Shown here: piece by piece, positions 14,988 through 23,161 of the stretch
How the letters are laid out: each line of letters opens with the position of its first letter
Position numbering within the stretch: position 1 is the stretch's first letter
Origin: an uncultured Bacteroides sp.
Lineage (GTDB): Bacteria; Bacteroidota; Bacteroidia; Bacteroidales; Bacteroidaceae
Direction: 5' to 3'
Length of the DNA stretch: 30,804 nt
NCBI RefSeq assembly: GCF_949298305.1
Contig: NZ_CASFWU010000025.1
Span: 1-30,804, forward strand
The notes under the pieces: model-generated
Told to the model about the DNA's origin: nothing
The model's input: only the letters and a program-made list of their open reading frames with translations
Database searches by the model: none
Position numbers and translations under genes: made by a program

Positions 14988-17117
14988 TTACTCCATGCCT
15001 TTCATGCTCAGCTGGATGCGCTTACGTTCTTTGTCCACGCTCAATACCTTGACGCGGACGTGCTGGTGGATGGAGACCACTTCGTTGGGGTCGGACACGT
15101 AGCGGTCTGCCAGCTGCGACAGGTGGACGAGGCCGTTTTCTTTGATTCCTATGTCTACAAAGGCACCGAAGTTGGTGATGTTGCCTACGATGCCGGGCAG
15201 TTCCATGCCGGGGCGGAGGTCGTCGAGGGTGCGTACGTTCTTGTCGAACTCGAACACTTTGATGGGGCCTCGCGGGTCGCGGCCGGGCTTCTCCAGTTCC
15301 TGCAAGATGTCTTTGAGGGTGGGCATGCCTACTGTGTCGGTGATGTACTTCTCCGGCTTTATCTGTTGCCGCAGGGTCTTGTCGGCAATCAGTTGGCTGA
15401 CGCTGCATCCCAGGTCTTTGGCCATCTGCTCGACGATGCCGTAGCTTTCGGGATGTACGGCCGTGTTGTCCAGCGGATTCTTGGCGTCGGGGATGCGCAG
15501 GAAGCCGGCACACTGCTCGAAGGCTTTGGCACCCATGCGCGGCACTTTCATCAGTTCTTTGCGCGACCCGAAGGGGCCGTTTTCGGCCCGGTAGTTCACG
15601 ATGTTCTGTGCCAGTTGTGGCCCCAGGCCCGAAATGTAGGTGAGCAGGTGGCTGCTTGCCGTATTCAGGTTGACACCGACCAGGTTGACGCAGCTTTCCA
15701 CCGTCTGGTCCAGCGACTTCTTCAGTTTGCTTTGGTCTACGTCGTGCTGGTACTGGCCCACACCGATTGACTTGGGCTCTATCTTGACCAGTTCGGCCAG
15801 CGGGTCCATCAGCCTGCGGCCGATGGATACCGCCCCGCGTACGGTTACGTCGTAGTCGGGGAACTCGTCGCGGGCTATTTTCGAGGCGGAATAGATGGAG
15901 GCACCCTGTTCGCTGACAATGAAAATCTGCACCTCGCGGCCGAAGGTCTGCTGCTTCAGGAACTCCTCCGTCTCGCGGCTGGCGGTTCCGTTGCCGATGG
16001 CTATGGCTTCTATCCGGTAGGCCTCCAGCATCTTTTGTATTTTGGCAAAAGCCTCTTTGGGCTTGTTGACAGGCGGGTGGGGGTAGATGTTCTCGTTGTG
16101 GAGCAGGTTCCCCTGTGCGTCCAGACACACGACCTTGCAGCCCGTGCGGAAGCCAGGGTCGATGCCCATGACGCGCTTCTGTCCCAGCGGCGAGGCCAGC
16201 AACAGCTGGCGCAGGTTTTCCGAGAATACGCGGATGGCCTCCTCGTCGGCCCGTTCCTTGCTCAGGGCGGCAAATTCCGTTTCGATGGAGGGCTTCAGCA
16301 GACGCTTGTAGGCATCCTGCACGGCTTCGGCCACCTGTTGTCCGCAGGCATTGTGGCTGCGTACGAACTGATGCTCCAGCCGTTCGGCACATTCTTCGTC
16401 ATTGGGGGAGAGGCTGACCCTCAGCAGTCCTTCAGATTCGGCCCGGCGTATGGCCAGCAGGCGGTGCGAGCTGCAGCGCTTCAGGGGCTCGGAGCAGTCG
16501 AAGTAGTCGCGGTAGTTGGCGGCTTCTTCCTCCTTGCCTTTTACCACTTTGGCGGTGAGTACGGCTTGGCGGACAAAAGCGTTGCGCACGGTGTGGCGTG
16601 CCCGTTCGTTCTCGCTCACCTGTTCGGCAATGATGTCTCGTGCTCCCTTCAGCGCGTCGTCCACATCTTTTACGTCGCCTTTAACGTAGGCGGCAGCCCG
16701 TACCTCGGGGTGCGGGTCGCGTTGCAGCATCAGCAGGGTGGCCAGCGGTTCCAGCCCCTTCTGCCTGGCAGCTTCGGCACGAGTCTTGCGCTTGGGTTTG
16801 TAAGGCAGGTAGATGTCTTCCAGAGCGGTGGCGTCCCAGGTCTCTTCGATGCGTTTCAGCAGGTCGTCGGTCATTTTCCCCTGCTCGCTGATGGTGTTGA
16901 CGATGGTCTCCTTTCGTTTGGCCGTTTCGTTCAGCTTCTCGTAGTGACTTTTGACAGATTCAATCTGCACTTCGTCCAGTCCGCCTGTGGCTTCCTTGCG
17001 ATAGCGGCTGATGAATGGGATGGTGGCTCCGCCTTCCAGCAGGGTCAGGGTCTGGTCCACCTGTTTTTCCGAGATGCCGGTGGCTGCGGATATGAGGTGT
17101 AGAAATAGTGGGGTCAT
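14988..17117 (-). CDS. tex: Tex-family RNA-binding transcription accessory protein
   Basis: The 709-residue protein has full-length Tex layout. An N-terminal helical region contains FISRYRKEATGGLDEVQ and LEDIYLPYKPKRKTRA (residues about 34-112). A YqgF-like RNase H fold starts GIDPGFRTGCK (318-328). Helix-hairpin-helix motifs (NTASSHLLTYISGLGP and FGSRKELMKVPRMGAKAFEQ) lie at about 490-560. The S1 RNA-binding domain is at about 638-709 (ITNFGAFVDIGIKENGLVHLS). Tex binds nucleic acids and is related to eukaryotic Spt6; its exact role in Bacteroides is unproven. The start at 17117 agrees with a promoter just upstream. Nothing is truncated. Confidence 0.96.
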   Translation of the reverse strand: MTPLFLHLISAATGISEKQVDQTLTLLEGGATIPFISRYRKEATGGLDEVQIESVKSHYEKLNETAKRKETIVNTISEQGKMTDDLLKRIEETWDATALEDIYLPYKPKRKTRAEAARQKGLEPLATLLMLQRDPHPEVRAAAYVKGDVKDVDDALKGARDIIAEQVSENERARHTVRNAFVRQAVLTAKVVKGKEEEAANYRDYFDCSEPLKRCSSHRLLAIRRAESEGLLRVSLSPNDEECAERLEHQFVRSHNACGQQVAEAVQDAYKRLLKPSIETEFAALSKERADEEAIRVFSENLRQLLLASPLGQKRVMGIDPGFRTGCKVVCLDAQGNLLHNENIYPHPPVNKPKEAFAKIQKMLEAYRIEAIAIGNGTASRETEEFLKQQTFGREVQIFIVSEQGASIYSASKIARDEFPDYDVTVRGAVSIGRRLMDPLAELVKIEPKSIGVGQYQHDVDQSKLKKSLDQTVESCVNLVGVNLNTASSHLLTYISGLGPQLAQNIVNYRAENGPFGSRKELMKVPRMGAKAFEQCAGFLRIPDAKNPLDNTAVHPESYGIVEQMAKDLGCSVSQLIADKTLRQQIKPEKYITDTVGMPTLKDILQELEKPGRDPRGPIKVFEFDKNVRTLDDLRPGMELPGIVGNITNFGAFVDIGIKENGLVHLSQLADRYVSDPNEVVSIHQHVRVKVLSVDKERKRIQLSMKGME

Positions 17118-17145
17118 AGTGGAAATGGTTGTTTAAACGTGGGCC

Positions 17146-17175
17146 CAAAAGTACGATTATTTTTTAAAGAACGAA
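17146..17175 (-). promoter_or_regulatory. Promoter of tex
   Basis: On the minus strand TTCG (17172-17175), 18 bp, then TACTTTTG (17146-17153), an exact -7 match. The predicted leader is about 20 nt. Confidence 0.6.
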
Positions 17176-17272
17176 ACCTTGGACGGCGCTAACTTTATGA
17201 ACGCAGTCGGATAGCGGGTGCGTCAGACCGCGAATCTTGTCGTGTTTTCTCATGCTCCGGGGCGTGCGGCCA

Positions 17273-17303
17273 TTTGCGGGACTTGAATAAATTCCTATCT
17301 TTG
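17273..17303 (+). promoter_or_regulatory. Strong Bacteroides-type promoter of the phosphoesterase gene
   Basis: TTTG (17273-17276), exactly 19 bp, then TATCTTTG (17296-17303): both boxes match the consensus. The transcript would start near 17310 and carry a leader of about 128 nt, which includes a repeat copy (17363-17409). Confidence 0.8.
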
Positions 17304-17362
17304 CCGCGGGGTTGGCAGATTGCCTTCAATTTCTGGAAGGGCTTGCCACAAACATCTGGTTG

Positions 17363-17409
17363 ACTCGTCAACTTGTTGCTGGTCAACTGCAACTTGAGCT
17401 TGCGAAAGT
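17363..17409 (+). repeat. 47-bp dispersed repeat, copy 1 (in the leader of the phosphoesterase gene)
   Basis: This copy matches 19414-19460 at about 41 of 47 positions; the core AACTTGTTGCTGGTCAACTG differs by one base there. Repeated GTCAAC/GTTGAC words give it small dyads. The two copies lie on either side of the 17438-19174 gene in the same orientation. Confidence 0.85.
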
Positions 17410-17437
17410 TGAATTAAATTGGAAAAAACTGATTGCA

Positions 17438-19174
17438 ATGAAAAGAATGACTTGTTTTTTGAGTGCGGCTTTTGCTTCGCTGTTTCTGCTGTCTGCACAG
17501 GAGCGGGAGGTGAGGTTGAAGATTGTAGAGACCAGCGATGTGCATGGCAATTATTATCCTTATGACTTCATGCAGAAACGGGAGGCGGCCGGCAGCCTGG
17601 CACGCGTCAGCAGCTTTGTGAGGCAGGAGCGCGAGACCTACGGTGACAATCTGATTCTGTTGGACAATGGCGACATCCTGCAGGGACAGCCTTCGGTCTA
17701 TTATTATAATTTCGTAGATACGGTTTCCACCCACCTGGCTGCCGATATGATGAACTACATGGGCTACGATGCCGGGAGTATGGGGAATCATGACATCGAG
17801 ACGGGCCGGGCCGTGTTCGACCGTTGGGCGGGTGACTGCCGTTTCCCGATGTTGGGTGCGAACATCGTGGATGTCCGGTCGGGAGAACCGCACTTCAAGC
17901 CCTATCAGGTGCTGGAACGTGATGGGGTGAAGATTGTCGTGCTGGGCATGATTACGCCTGCCATTCCGGTCTGGCTGTCCGAGAATCTGTGGGCAGGGCT
18001 TCGTTTCAACGACATGGAGGAGACCGCCCGCCGTTGGATGAAGACCATCCGCGAGCAGGAAAAGCCTGATGTGGTAATCGGCCTGTTTCATGCCGGACAG
18101 CAGGCTTGTCTGCTGGGCGGCAAGTACAGGGAGAATGCTTCGGTAGAGGTGGCGCGCAAGGTGCCGGGCTTCGATGTCGTACTGTTCGGGCACGACCATG
18201 CCCTGGAGTGCCGGAAGGTGGTGAATGTAGAAGGCGACTCGGTGCTGGTGGCCAATCCTGCCAATGCAGCCCGCTGGGTAGCCGATGTGGAGATAGCCCT
18301 GAAGCTGAAGGAGGGAAAAGTGGTAGGCAAGGAAACCCGCGGTAAACTGACAGCCATCGAAGCCTACGCCCCCGACAAAGAGTTTATGAAGCAATTTGAA
18401 TCCCAGTACGAGGTGGTACGGCAGTTTGTTTCCAAGAAAATAGGAACGTTCACCTCGACGGCTTCCACCCGCCCTGCCTACTTCGGCCCTTCGGCTTTTG
18501 TAGACCTGATACACACGTTGCAACTGGCTATCAGCGGTGCCGACATTTCGTTGGCGGCTCCTCTGTCTTACGACACAGAGATTAAGGAAGGGGACGTGAC
18601 GGTAAGCGATATGTTCAATCTGTACAAGTATGAGAATATGCTGTACACCATGAGCCTGACCGGGCGCGAGGTACACGATGCGCTGGAGATGTCTTACTCT
18701 TTATGGACCAACCGGATGGAGTCGGCCGACGACCATCTGCTTTTGCTGCGTGCCGAGCGCAGGAAGGGAGCCGAAGACCGGGCCGCCTTCCAGAACTTCA
18801 GTTACAATTTCGATTCTGCCGTGGGCATTATCTACACGGTAGATGTGACCAAGCCTGCCGGCGAAAAGGTGAAGATTGTCAGCATGGCCGACGGAACCCC
18901 TTTTGATATGGACAGGCGGTATAAGGTGGCTGTCAATTCCTATCGTGGCAACGGGGGAGGAGAGCTGCTGACAAAAGGTGCCGGCATTGCGCAGGACGAA
19001 CTGAAGGAGCGCATCCTCACTTCTACGGACAAGGACCTGCGATTCTATCTGATGAACTACATTGAAAGGCAGGGCGTAATCGAACCCCGCGCTTTGAACC
19101 AGTGGAAGTTTGTTCCCGAGGAATGGACAGAATCGGCTGCCCGTCGGGATTATGAGCTGTTGTTCGGGAAATAA
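17438..19174 (+). CDS. Secreted 5'-nucleotidase / 2',3'-cyclic-nucleotide phosphodiesterase family protein
   Basis: The 578-residue protein starts MKRMTCFLSAAFASLFLLSAQ, a Sec signal without lipobox, so it is probably periplasmic. The calcineurin-like metal site is complete: TSDVHGN (32-38), LDNGDILQGQ (about 75-84), GSMGNHDIE (113-121), GLFHAGQQ and LFGHDHALE. The C-terminal 5'-nucleotidase domain (about 345-550) contains YKYENMLYTMSLTGREV and the base-binding YNFDSAVGIIYTVDV, then NSYRGNGGGELLTKG. The family removes phosphate from extracellular nucleotides, releasing nucleosides for uptake. ATG 17438 is chosen for the signal peptide; the frame is open further upstream, but that stretch is leader and repeat. 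It has its own promoter and a small terminator. Confidence 0.93.
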   Translation: MKRMTCFLSAAFASLFLLSAQEREVRLKIVETSDVHGNYYPYDFMQKREAAGSLARVSSFVRQERETYGDNLILLDNGDILQGQPSVYYYNFVDTVSTHLAADMMNYMGYDAGSMGNHDIETGRAVFDRWAGDCRFPMLGANIVDVRSGEPHFKPYQVLERDGVKIVVLGMITPAIPVWLSENLWAGLRFNDMEETARRWMKTIREQEKPDVVIGLFHAGQQACLLGGKYRENASVEVARKVPGFDVVLFGHDHALECRKVVNVEGDSVLVANPANAARWVADVEIALKLKEGKVVGKETRGKLTAIEAYAPDKEFMKQFESQYEVVRQFVSKKIGTFTSTASTRPAYFGPSAFVDLIHTLQLAISGADISLAAPLSYDTEIKEGDVTVSDMFNLYKYENMLYTMSLTGREVHDALEMSYSLWTNRMESADDHLLLLRAERRKGAEDRAAFQNFSYNFDSAVGIIYTVDVTKPAGEKVKIVSMADGTPFDMDRRYKVAVNSYRGNGGGELLTKGAGIAQDELKERILTSTDKDLRFYLMNYIERQGVIEPRALNQWKFVPEEWTESAARRDYELLFGK

Positions 19175-19184
19175 TTATCTTGAC

Positions 19185-19206
19185 TCAAGCTTCGGGCTTG
19201 ATATTT
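19185..19206 (+). terminator. Small hairpin terminator of the phosphoesterase gene
   Basis: TCAAGC, loop TTCGG, GCTTGA (19185-19201), then TATTTT. The stem is only 6 bp but has a UUCG-type loop and starts 11 nt after the stop codon. Confidence 0.6.
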
Positions 19207-19320
19207 TGCTGGAAGTTAAGAAATTGTAGCAGTTATCACTTCGCTTTGCTCCGTTAGAAGTAAAAGCCGATAGTTTGGTAATGGTTAATTAATTTAAGTT
19301 CCGCAAGTGCTCAACTTATT

Positions 19321-19416
19321 AGTTGACAAGGCTTCAGTCAACCAGTCTACAAGGCTGGAATGCCCTGTTTGATATAGTGCCGCTTGAAACGGCCCGCTGC
19401 AAACGCCTTGTCAACT
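19321..19416. repeat. 12-bp inverted repeat with inner 23-bp direct repeat
   Basis: AGTTGACAAGGC (19321-19332) pairs perfectly with GCCTTGTCAACT (19405-19416). Within it ACAAGGCT occurs at 19326 and 19349, 23 bp apart. As RNA it would be a long-looped hairpin. Confidence 0.7.
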
Positions 19417-19460
19417 CATTAACTTGTTGCTCGTCAACTGCAATTTGAGCTTGCGAAGGT
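19414..19460 (+). repeat. 47-bp dispersed repeat, copy 2
   Basis: Second copy of the 17363-17409 sequence, same direction, about 2.05 kb away. The shared GAGCTTGCGAA lies near its right end. Confidence 0.85.
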
Positions 19461-19470
19461 TAAGTTAATT

Positions 19471-19501
19471 CATTCTTCATTCTTCATTCTTCATTCTTCA
19501 T
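19471..19501. repeat. 7-bp tandem repeat (CATTCTT)n
   Basis: About four and a half copies of the heptamer CATTCTT run without error across 31 bp. Perfect short repeats of this kind can change in number by replication slippage; no gene is in frame here, so any effect would be on RNA or spacing only. Confidence 0.9.
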
Positions 19502-19530
19502 AATCTTGTCTATTGGCCTTTAACTTCTAA

Positions 19531-19648
19531 GCCCGCCCTGGCGGGACTTCTCCCCCTTCGGGGAGAGTTGGAGGGGGCTTTCTTTAGTAAGTGATGGTAA
19601 CCGACTCCCCTCCTTCAGGAAGGAAGGGGTGCCCGGCGGGCGGGGTGG
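19531..19648. repeat. GC-rich structured element, two inverted halves
   Basis: The first half (19531-19580) contains two perfect hairpins, CCCGCC-CT-GGCGGG (19532-19545) and TCTCCCC-CTTC-GGGGAGA (19549-19566), and ends GGAGGGGGCT. The second half (19601-19648), read on the minus strand, follows the same layout (CCCGCCCGCCGGGCACCCC, then TTCC..CCTTC..). The opening CTAAGCCCGCCCTG returns at 19889-19902. Looks like a REP/palindromic-unit family or a structured RNA. Confidence 0.6.
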
Positions 19649-19740
19649 TAGGCCTTTACGACATTTAAGTTTAACTTCGTTGATTTTCAACTCGCAGCCA
19701 TCTGTTTTTGGACTTCTGCCGGGCTGGTTATCACGTCGGC

Positions 19741-19829
19741 AAGCCGTTAGTTATTCACTACTTGAGCCGTTAGTTAGCGGCTGGGGTAAGCCGTTAGTTA
19801 TTCACTCGACAAGCCGTTAGTTATCCACT
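19741..19829. repeat. 23-bp tandem array, four units
   Basis: AAGCCGTTAGTTATTCACT starts at 19741, 19788 and (one change) 19811; a diverged unit GAGCCGTTAGTTAGCGGCT starts at 19764. Spacing is 23, 24 and 23 bp. The diverged unit makes a dyad (AGCCG..CGGCT). Confidence 0.88.
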
Positions 19830-20099
19830 TGGAAAGGGGAAAACGAGCGTGCGAAGAACCGGGGAATAGCCTTCATTTCTTGTCATCCCTAAGCCCGCCC
19901 TGAACGCATCTATGTTGACGCAAAATCTTCCGTCTCCATTGCCACACTGCGCTATACCAAAGTCTCATCTTACAATTCGAGTGATGTCAGGTTAATCCGC
20001 TTTAGCCGATCAGAGGATATAGTGTGTAATTAAAAATTATCACTCATGCCTTGCTCTTTCAATAGAGGTGTTTTTATGCCGGATAAGCTTGTATGGAGA

Positions 20100-20176
20100 A
20101 TGTTTGAACCCTAAGGAGTCTATGTTTGAAACATGGCACCCTTATGTTTGAAACACAGGTCTCTTAGGGTTAAAAC
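20100..20176. repeat. 22-bp-period array inside an inverted repeat
   Basis: ATGTTTGAA occurs at 20100, 20122 and 20144, exactly 22 bp apart. The middle copy is palindromic (ATGTTTGAAACAT). Outer arms AACCCTAAG (20107-20115) and CTTAGGGTT (20163-20171) are perfectly inverted. Confidence 0.75.
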
Positions 20177-20350
20177 CCATTTTTCAAAGTGAAAAGCTAC
20201 GGAAGTGTGAGATGTTTACAGATGTAAAGAAAAGTTGTCTTTTAGGTAGATGGTTCGGCTTGCCTTTACAGGTAATTCCGTCACTGTTTTCAGCATTTCG
20301 GCTTAACTGCCAACCAAGAATTAATTTCAGAGACTAATATAGAGAATTCA

Positions 20351-20366
20351 TCACTCCAAATGTCGG
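20351..20366 (+). repeat. Isolated copy of the MITE-end motif
   Basis: TCACTCCAAATGTCGG differs by one base from the right end of the element at 12499-12514; the match continues as AAGA in both. It lies 114 bp before the outer-membrane gene. No partner end was found nearby. Confidence 0.7.
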
Positions 20367-20406
20367 AAGAATCTTATTAAACTTCATTTCTGCTTCTACA
20401 GTGAAA

Positions 20407-20453
20407 ACTACTCTACAGGGTAGTGGAAAAGTCTCACGAAGTAGGGAACTTTG
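20407..20453 (+). promoter_or_regulatory. Dyad and weak promoter before the outer-membrane barrel gene
   Basis: ACTACTC-TACA-GGGTAGT (20407-20424) is a near-perfect 7-bp dyad. GAACTTTG (20446-20453) resembles the -7 box with one change, and no TTTG lies at the -33 position. If transcription starts near 20460, the dyad is centred near -45, where activators commonly bind. An activator-dependent promoter is the simplest reading; the activator is not identified. Confidence 0.5.
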
Positions 20454-20479
20454 CAGCAGAAAACTAAAACTATCATACA

Positions 20480-22807
20480 ATGAGATTGGTCAAAGTATTT
20501 TTTTCAGGACTTTTTGGTAGCATATTATCTGTCAGTTTGCCAGCACAAACCCTAAGCGGAAAATTGATTGACGAGAACAGCCAGTCTTTGCCTTACGCCA
20601 ATGTAGTACTACTGTCCTTGCCGGATTCGGCATTTGTTAGCGGAACTATCAGCGGTGAGGACGGTTCTTTCACTCTGGAGGCAACATCGGAAAATCAGAT
20701 AGTGAAAATATCCTCTATCGGATATCAAACCGTGTATAAACCGACTGTTCCAGCCAATATAGGTATCGTGAAGCTCTTATCGGATGCACAACAATTAGGA
20801 GAGGTCGTAATAAAGGCCGACTTGCCTAAGACACGTGTAAAAGGGAATGCCATGGTGACGACCGTGGCAGGAAGTGTGCTTGAAAAAGCCGGCACAGGCA
20901 ATGACTTACTCGACAAAATACCGGGTTTGTCTGCCGATGACGGCTCGGTTAATGTTTTCGGAAGCGGAGTAGCGGAAATCTATATCAACGGAAGAAAAAT
21001 GAGAAACAGCTCGGAGCTTGACCAATTGTCGTCCGATGAAATAATAAGCGTAGAAGTGCTTCGTAATCCCGGCGCCCGGTATGACGCTTCGGTAAAAGCC
21101 GTTGTTCGCATCATAACCAAAAAGCCACAGGGAGAAGGATTCGGTTTCAACAACCGTGCATACGTGGGATACCAATATGACCTTGCTTTGCTCGACCAGT
21201 TCAACTTCAATTACCGCAAGGGAGGATTCGACCTCGGAGGAATGCTGTTCGGCAGGGACAGCAAGTTTGAAGAAAACAAGATACTGACACAGAAAACATA
21301 CCTTGATAAAGTATGGACACAGAACTCGGATATGAAAAGTCCGTTCCACACTCAGGAAATTGCAGCCATGCTTTCCTTGAATTATCAGTTCAACGAAAAT
21401 CAGGTGGTGGGAGTAAGGTATGACTTTGGCAGAAACCCTCAGATTGAGATGCGACTGGATATGAATTCTTCGATTCATGTGGATAATCTATTAGAGGAAG
21501 AAAGTAAGAGTAATACACATTCTATGACCACAAACAACAGGCATACCGTGAATGCTTATTATAATGGGGATTTCAATGATTGGAATGTGGATTTCAATGT
21601 GGATGGAATGTGGATAGACAATAATAATCCTATCGTGGCAGAAGAATATGTCAAGCAATCGGACCATACGGAAGAATACAGCACCATCCATACACTGGGG
21701 AAAAGTCGGAATGAACTCTATGCCGCCAAACTGATAATGGAACACCCGTTATGGGAGGGCAATCTCTCCATAGGCGGTGAATATACTTACAGCAGCCGCA
21801 CAGACAGCTATGTAAACGATGAAAATATTATACCTGACAACGAGAACCGAATCAGAGAAAATGCCGTATCTGCCTTTGCCATGTATGCACGCAGCTTCGG
21901 TCAGTTGCAAGCTCAGGCGGGTGTGAGGTATGAGCATCTGAACTCCGATTACTATGAGTTCGGAAAAAGAATGGATGGGCAAAGCCGTACATACGACAAT
22001 GTATTTCCGTCCGTGTCCGTATCCTATCCTATAGGTAAGGTTCAGTTGATGGTAAGTTATTCAGGCAACATAGAACGGCCAAGCTACTACAAACTGTCCA
22101 GTGCAGTGACCTATGGCAACAAATACACCTATGAGAGTGGAAATCCGCTGCTGCGTTCTTCGATACAGAATACACTCTCGCTCAATACATCCTGGAAATG
22201 GCTTTATTTTAATGTGAATTACAGTCGCATCAAGGACATGCAGATACAGGTAAGTAAATTATATTCAAATGCAGATCCTTCCATTTCTCTGTTTACGCAT
22301 ACCAATGTTCCTAAAGTGGACAAGCTGAATGCCACCTTATCTGCATCGCCGACGATAGGTATCTGGTCGCCACAGTTTGCAGCCATGTACAGCCAGCAAT
22401 GGTTTGTGATGGATACCCCCGACGGACCTAAAAATCTTAACAACCCAATCTGCTTTTTCCAGTGGAACAATACATTCAGCTTTCCTAAAGATTTCCAACT
22501 GAACATAGATTTGGAGACTTCCACACGAGGAGAAGACAGCAGCTGCCGCATTATTGAACCCGGAAGTTCGGTAAATCTTTCCCTGTATAAAGGATTTTGG
22601 GATGGAAAACTGACCGTACAACTGCAAGCCAACGACATCTTCAATACTTCATCCTCGGACATACTGATGTACAGCGGTAACCGAATTACAATACTTCAGC
22701 CGGAATCGCGCCGCAGTTTCGGTATGACCATACGATACAAGTTCAATGCTACGAAGAGCAAATATAAGGGAACCGGAGCCGGAGACAGTCAGAAAAACCG
22801 TATGTAA
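20480..22807 (+). CDS. Outer-membrane beta-barrel protein with carboxypeptidase-regulatory-like domain (TonB-receptor-like)
   Basis: The 775-residue protein has a Sec signal (1-23, ending LPAQ). A CarboxypepD_reg-like beta-sandwich (about 24-105: LSGKLIDENSQSLPYANVVLL, GEDGSFTLEA) comes next. A plug-like domain follows (about 110-215: GEVVIKADLPKTRVKGNAMV, NDLLDKIPGLS, VAEIYINGRKM, SVEVLRNPGARYDASVKAVVRIITKK), then a barrel with regular aromatic strands. This is the OMP_b-brl_3 type of TonB-receptor-like protein. It is shorter than SusC proteins and has no SusD partner. Such genes are often controlled by an adjacent regulator, and a LuxR-type gene lies convergently downstream. Substrate is unknown. 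G+C is visibly lower than in the flanking housekeeping genes, which suggests transfer. Confidence 0.9.
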   Translation: MRLVKVFFSGLFGSILSVSLPAQTLSGKLIDENSQSLPYANVVLLSLPDSAFVSGTISGEDGSFTLEATSENQIVKISSIGYQTVYKPTVPANIGIVKLLSDAQQLGEVVIKADLPKTRVKGNAMVTTVAGSVLEKAGTGNDLLDKIPGLSADDGSVNVFGSGVAEIYINGRKMRNSSELDQLSSDEIISVEVLRNPGARYDASVKAVVRIITKKPQGEGFGFNNRAYVGYQYDLALLDQFNFNYRKGGFDLGGMLFGRDSKFEENKILTQKTYLDKVWTQNSDMKSPFHTQEIAAMLSLNYQFNENQVVGVRYDFGRNPQIEMRLDMNSSIHVDNLLEEESKSNTHSMTTNNRHTVNAYYNGDFNDWNVDFNVDGMWIDNNNPIVAEEYVKQSDHTEEYSTIHTLGKSRNELYAAKLIMEHPLWEGNLSIGGEYTYSSRTDSYVNDENIIPDNENRIRENAVSAFAMYARSFGQLQAQAGVRYEHLNSDYYEFGKRMDGQSRTYDNVFPSVSVSYPIGKVQLMVSYSGNIERPSYYKLSSAVTYGNKYTYESGNPLLRSSIQNTLSLNTSWKWLYFNVNYSRIKDMQIQVSKLYSNADPSISLFTHTNVPKVDKLNATLSASPTIGIWSPQFAAMYSQQWFVMDTPDGPKNLNNPICFFQWNNTFSFPKDFQLNIDLETSTRGEDSSCRIIEPGSSVNLSLYKGFWDGKLTVQLQANDIFNTSSSDILMYSGNRITILQPESRRSFGMTIRYKFNATKSKYKGTGAGDSQKNRM

Positions 22808-22810
22808 CTT

Positions 22811-23161
22811 ATGACAGTATCCATTTCTTACATAAATCTCTCATGGGCTGTTGTGGGCATCATCGACAAGGATGTCCGCAACAGCCTTCAATCCATGAAG
22901 CGTCCGGACGAACCGATAGAAGCTACTATCGAAAGATATGTAATCGGTTATCTGGGTTTCTGGCATATTGCCTTTATTGATAAAGAAAAGATGAACCAAT
23001 GTAACGATGAGAAGGTCATCGGGCTTGGACGGAAGAAGATGGAGGAATACATCGCTACCCATCCTCCAGTGGCAACTTTACCGAAGTTCTACATCGTCTT
23101 TCTAAATCAGCCTCAGATTGGCTGCGATACCCACGGCCTCAGTGATGTTTTCTGCGTGTAG
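22811..23161 (+). CDS. Small hypothetical protein, convergent overlap with the LuxR-type gene
   Basis: The 116-residue ORF opens 3 nt after the stop of the barrel gene, as if translationally coupled. It has no signal or membrane segment and is mixed charged (IERYVIGYLGFWHIAFIDKEK, VIGLGRKKMEEYIATHPP). Codon use up to about 23100 resembles the barrel gene, so it may be real. The last 20 residues run antisense into the end of the LuxR-type gene (23102), which is unusual and suggests that the natural stop was lost or that the ORF is spurious. I do not recognise the family. Confidence 0.5.
   Translation: MTVSISYINLSWAVVGIIDKDVRNSLQSMKRPDEPIEATIERYVIGYLGFWHIAFIDKEKMNQCNDEKVIGLGRKKMEEYIATHPPVATLPKFYIVFLNQPQIGCDTHGLSDVFCV

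Larger units (their letters stand above)
19207..20479. other. 1.3-kb gene-free region with stacked repeats
   Basis: No ORF here is credible. In order it holds a 12-bp inverted repeat (19321/19405), copy 2 of the 47-bp repeat, a 7-bp tandem repeat, a GC-rich structured element, a 23-bp tandem array, a second CTAAGCCCGCCCTG (19889-19902), a short hairpin (AGTG..TAATT/AATTA..CACT, about 20021-20044), a 22-bp-period dyad array, and a copy of the MITE-end motif (20351). It separates GC-rich genes on the left from AT-richer genes on the right, as expected for a boundary where foreign DNA joined. Confidence 0.75.

Noticed and set aside
19629..19820. A 63-codon plus-strand ORF
   Set aside because: It spans the GC-rich element and the 23-bp array; no coding signature.
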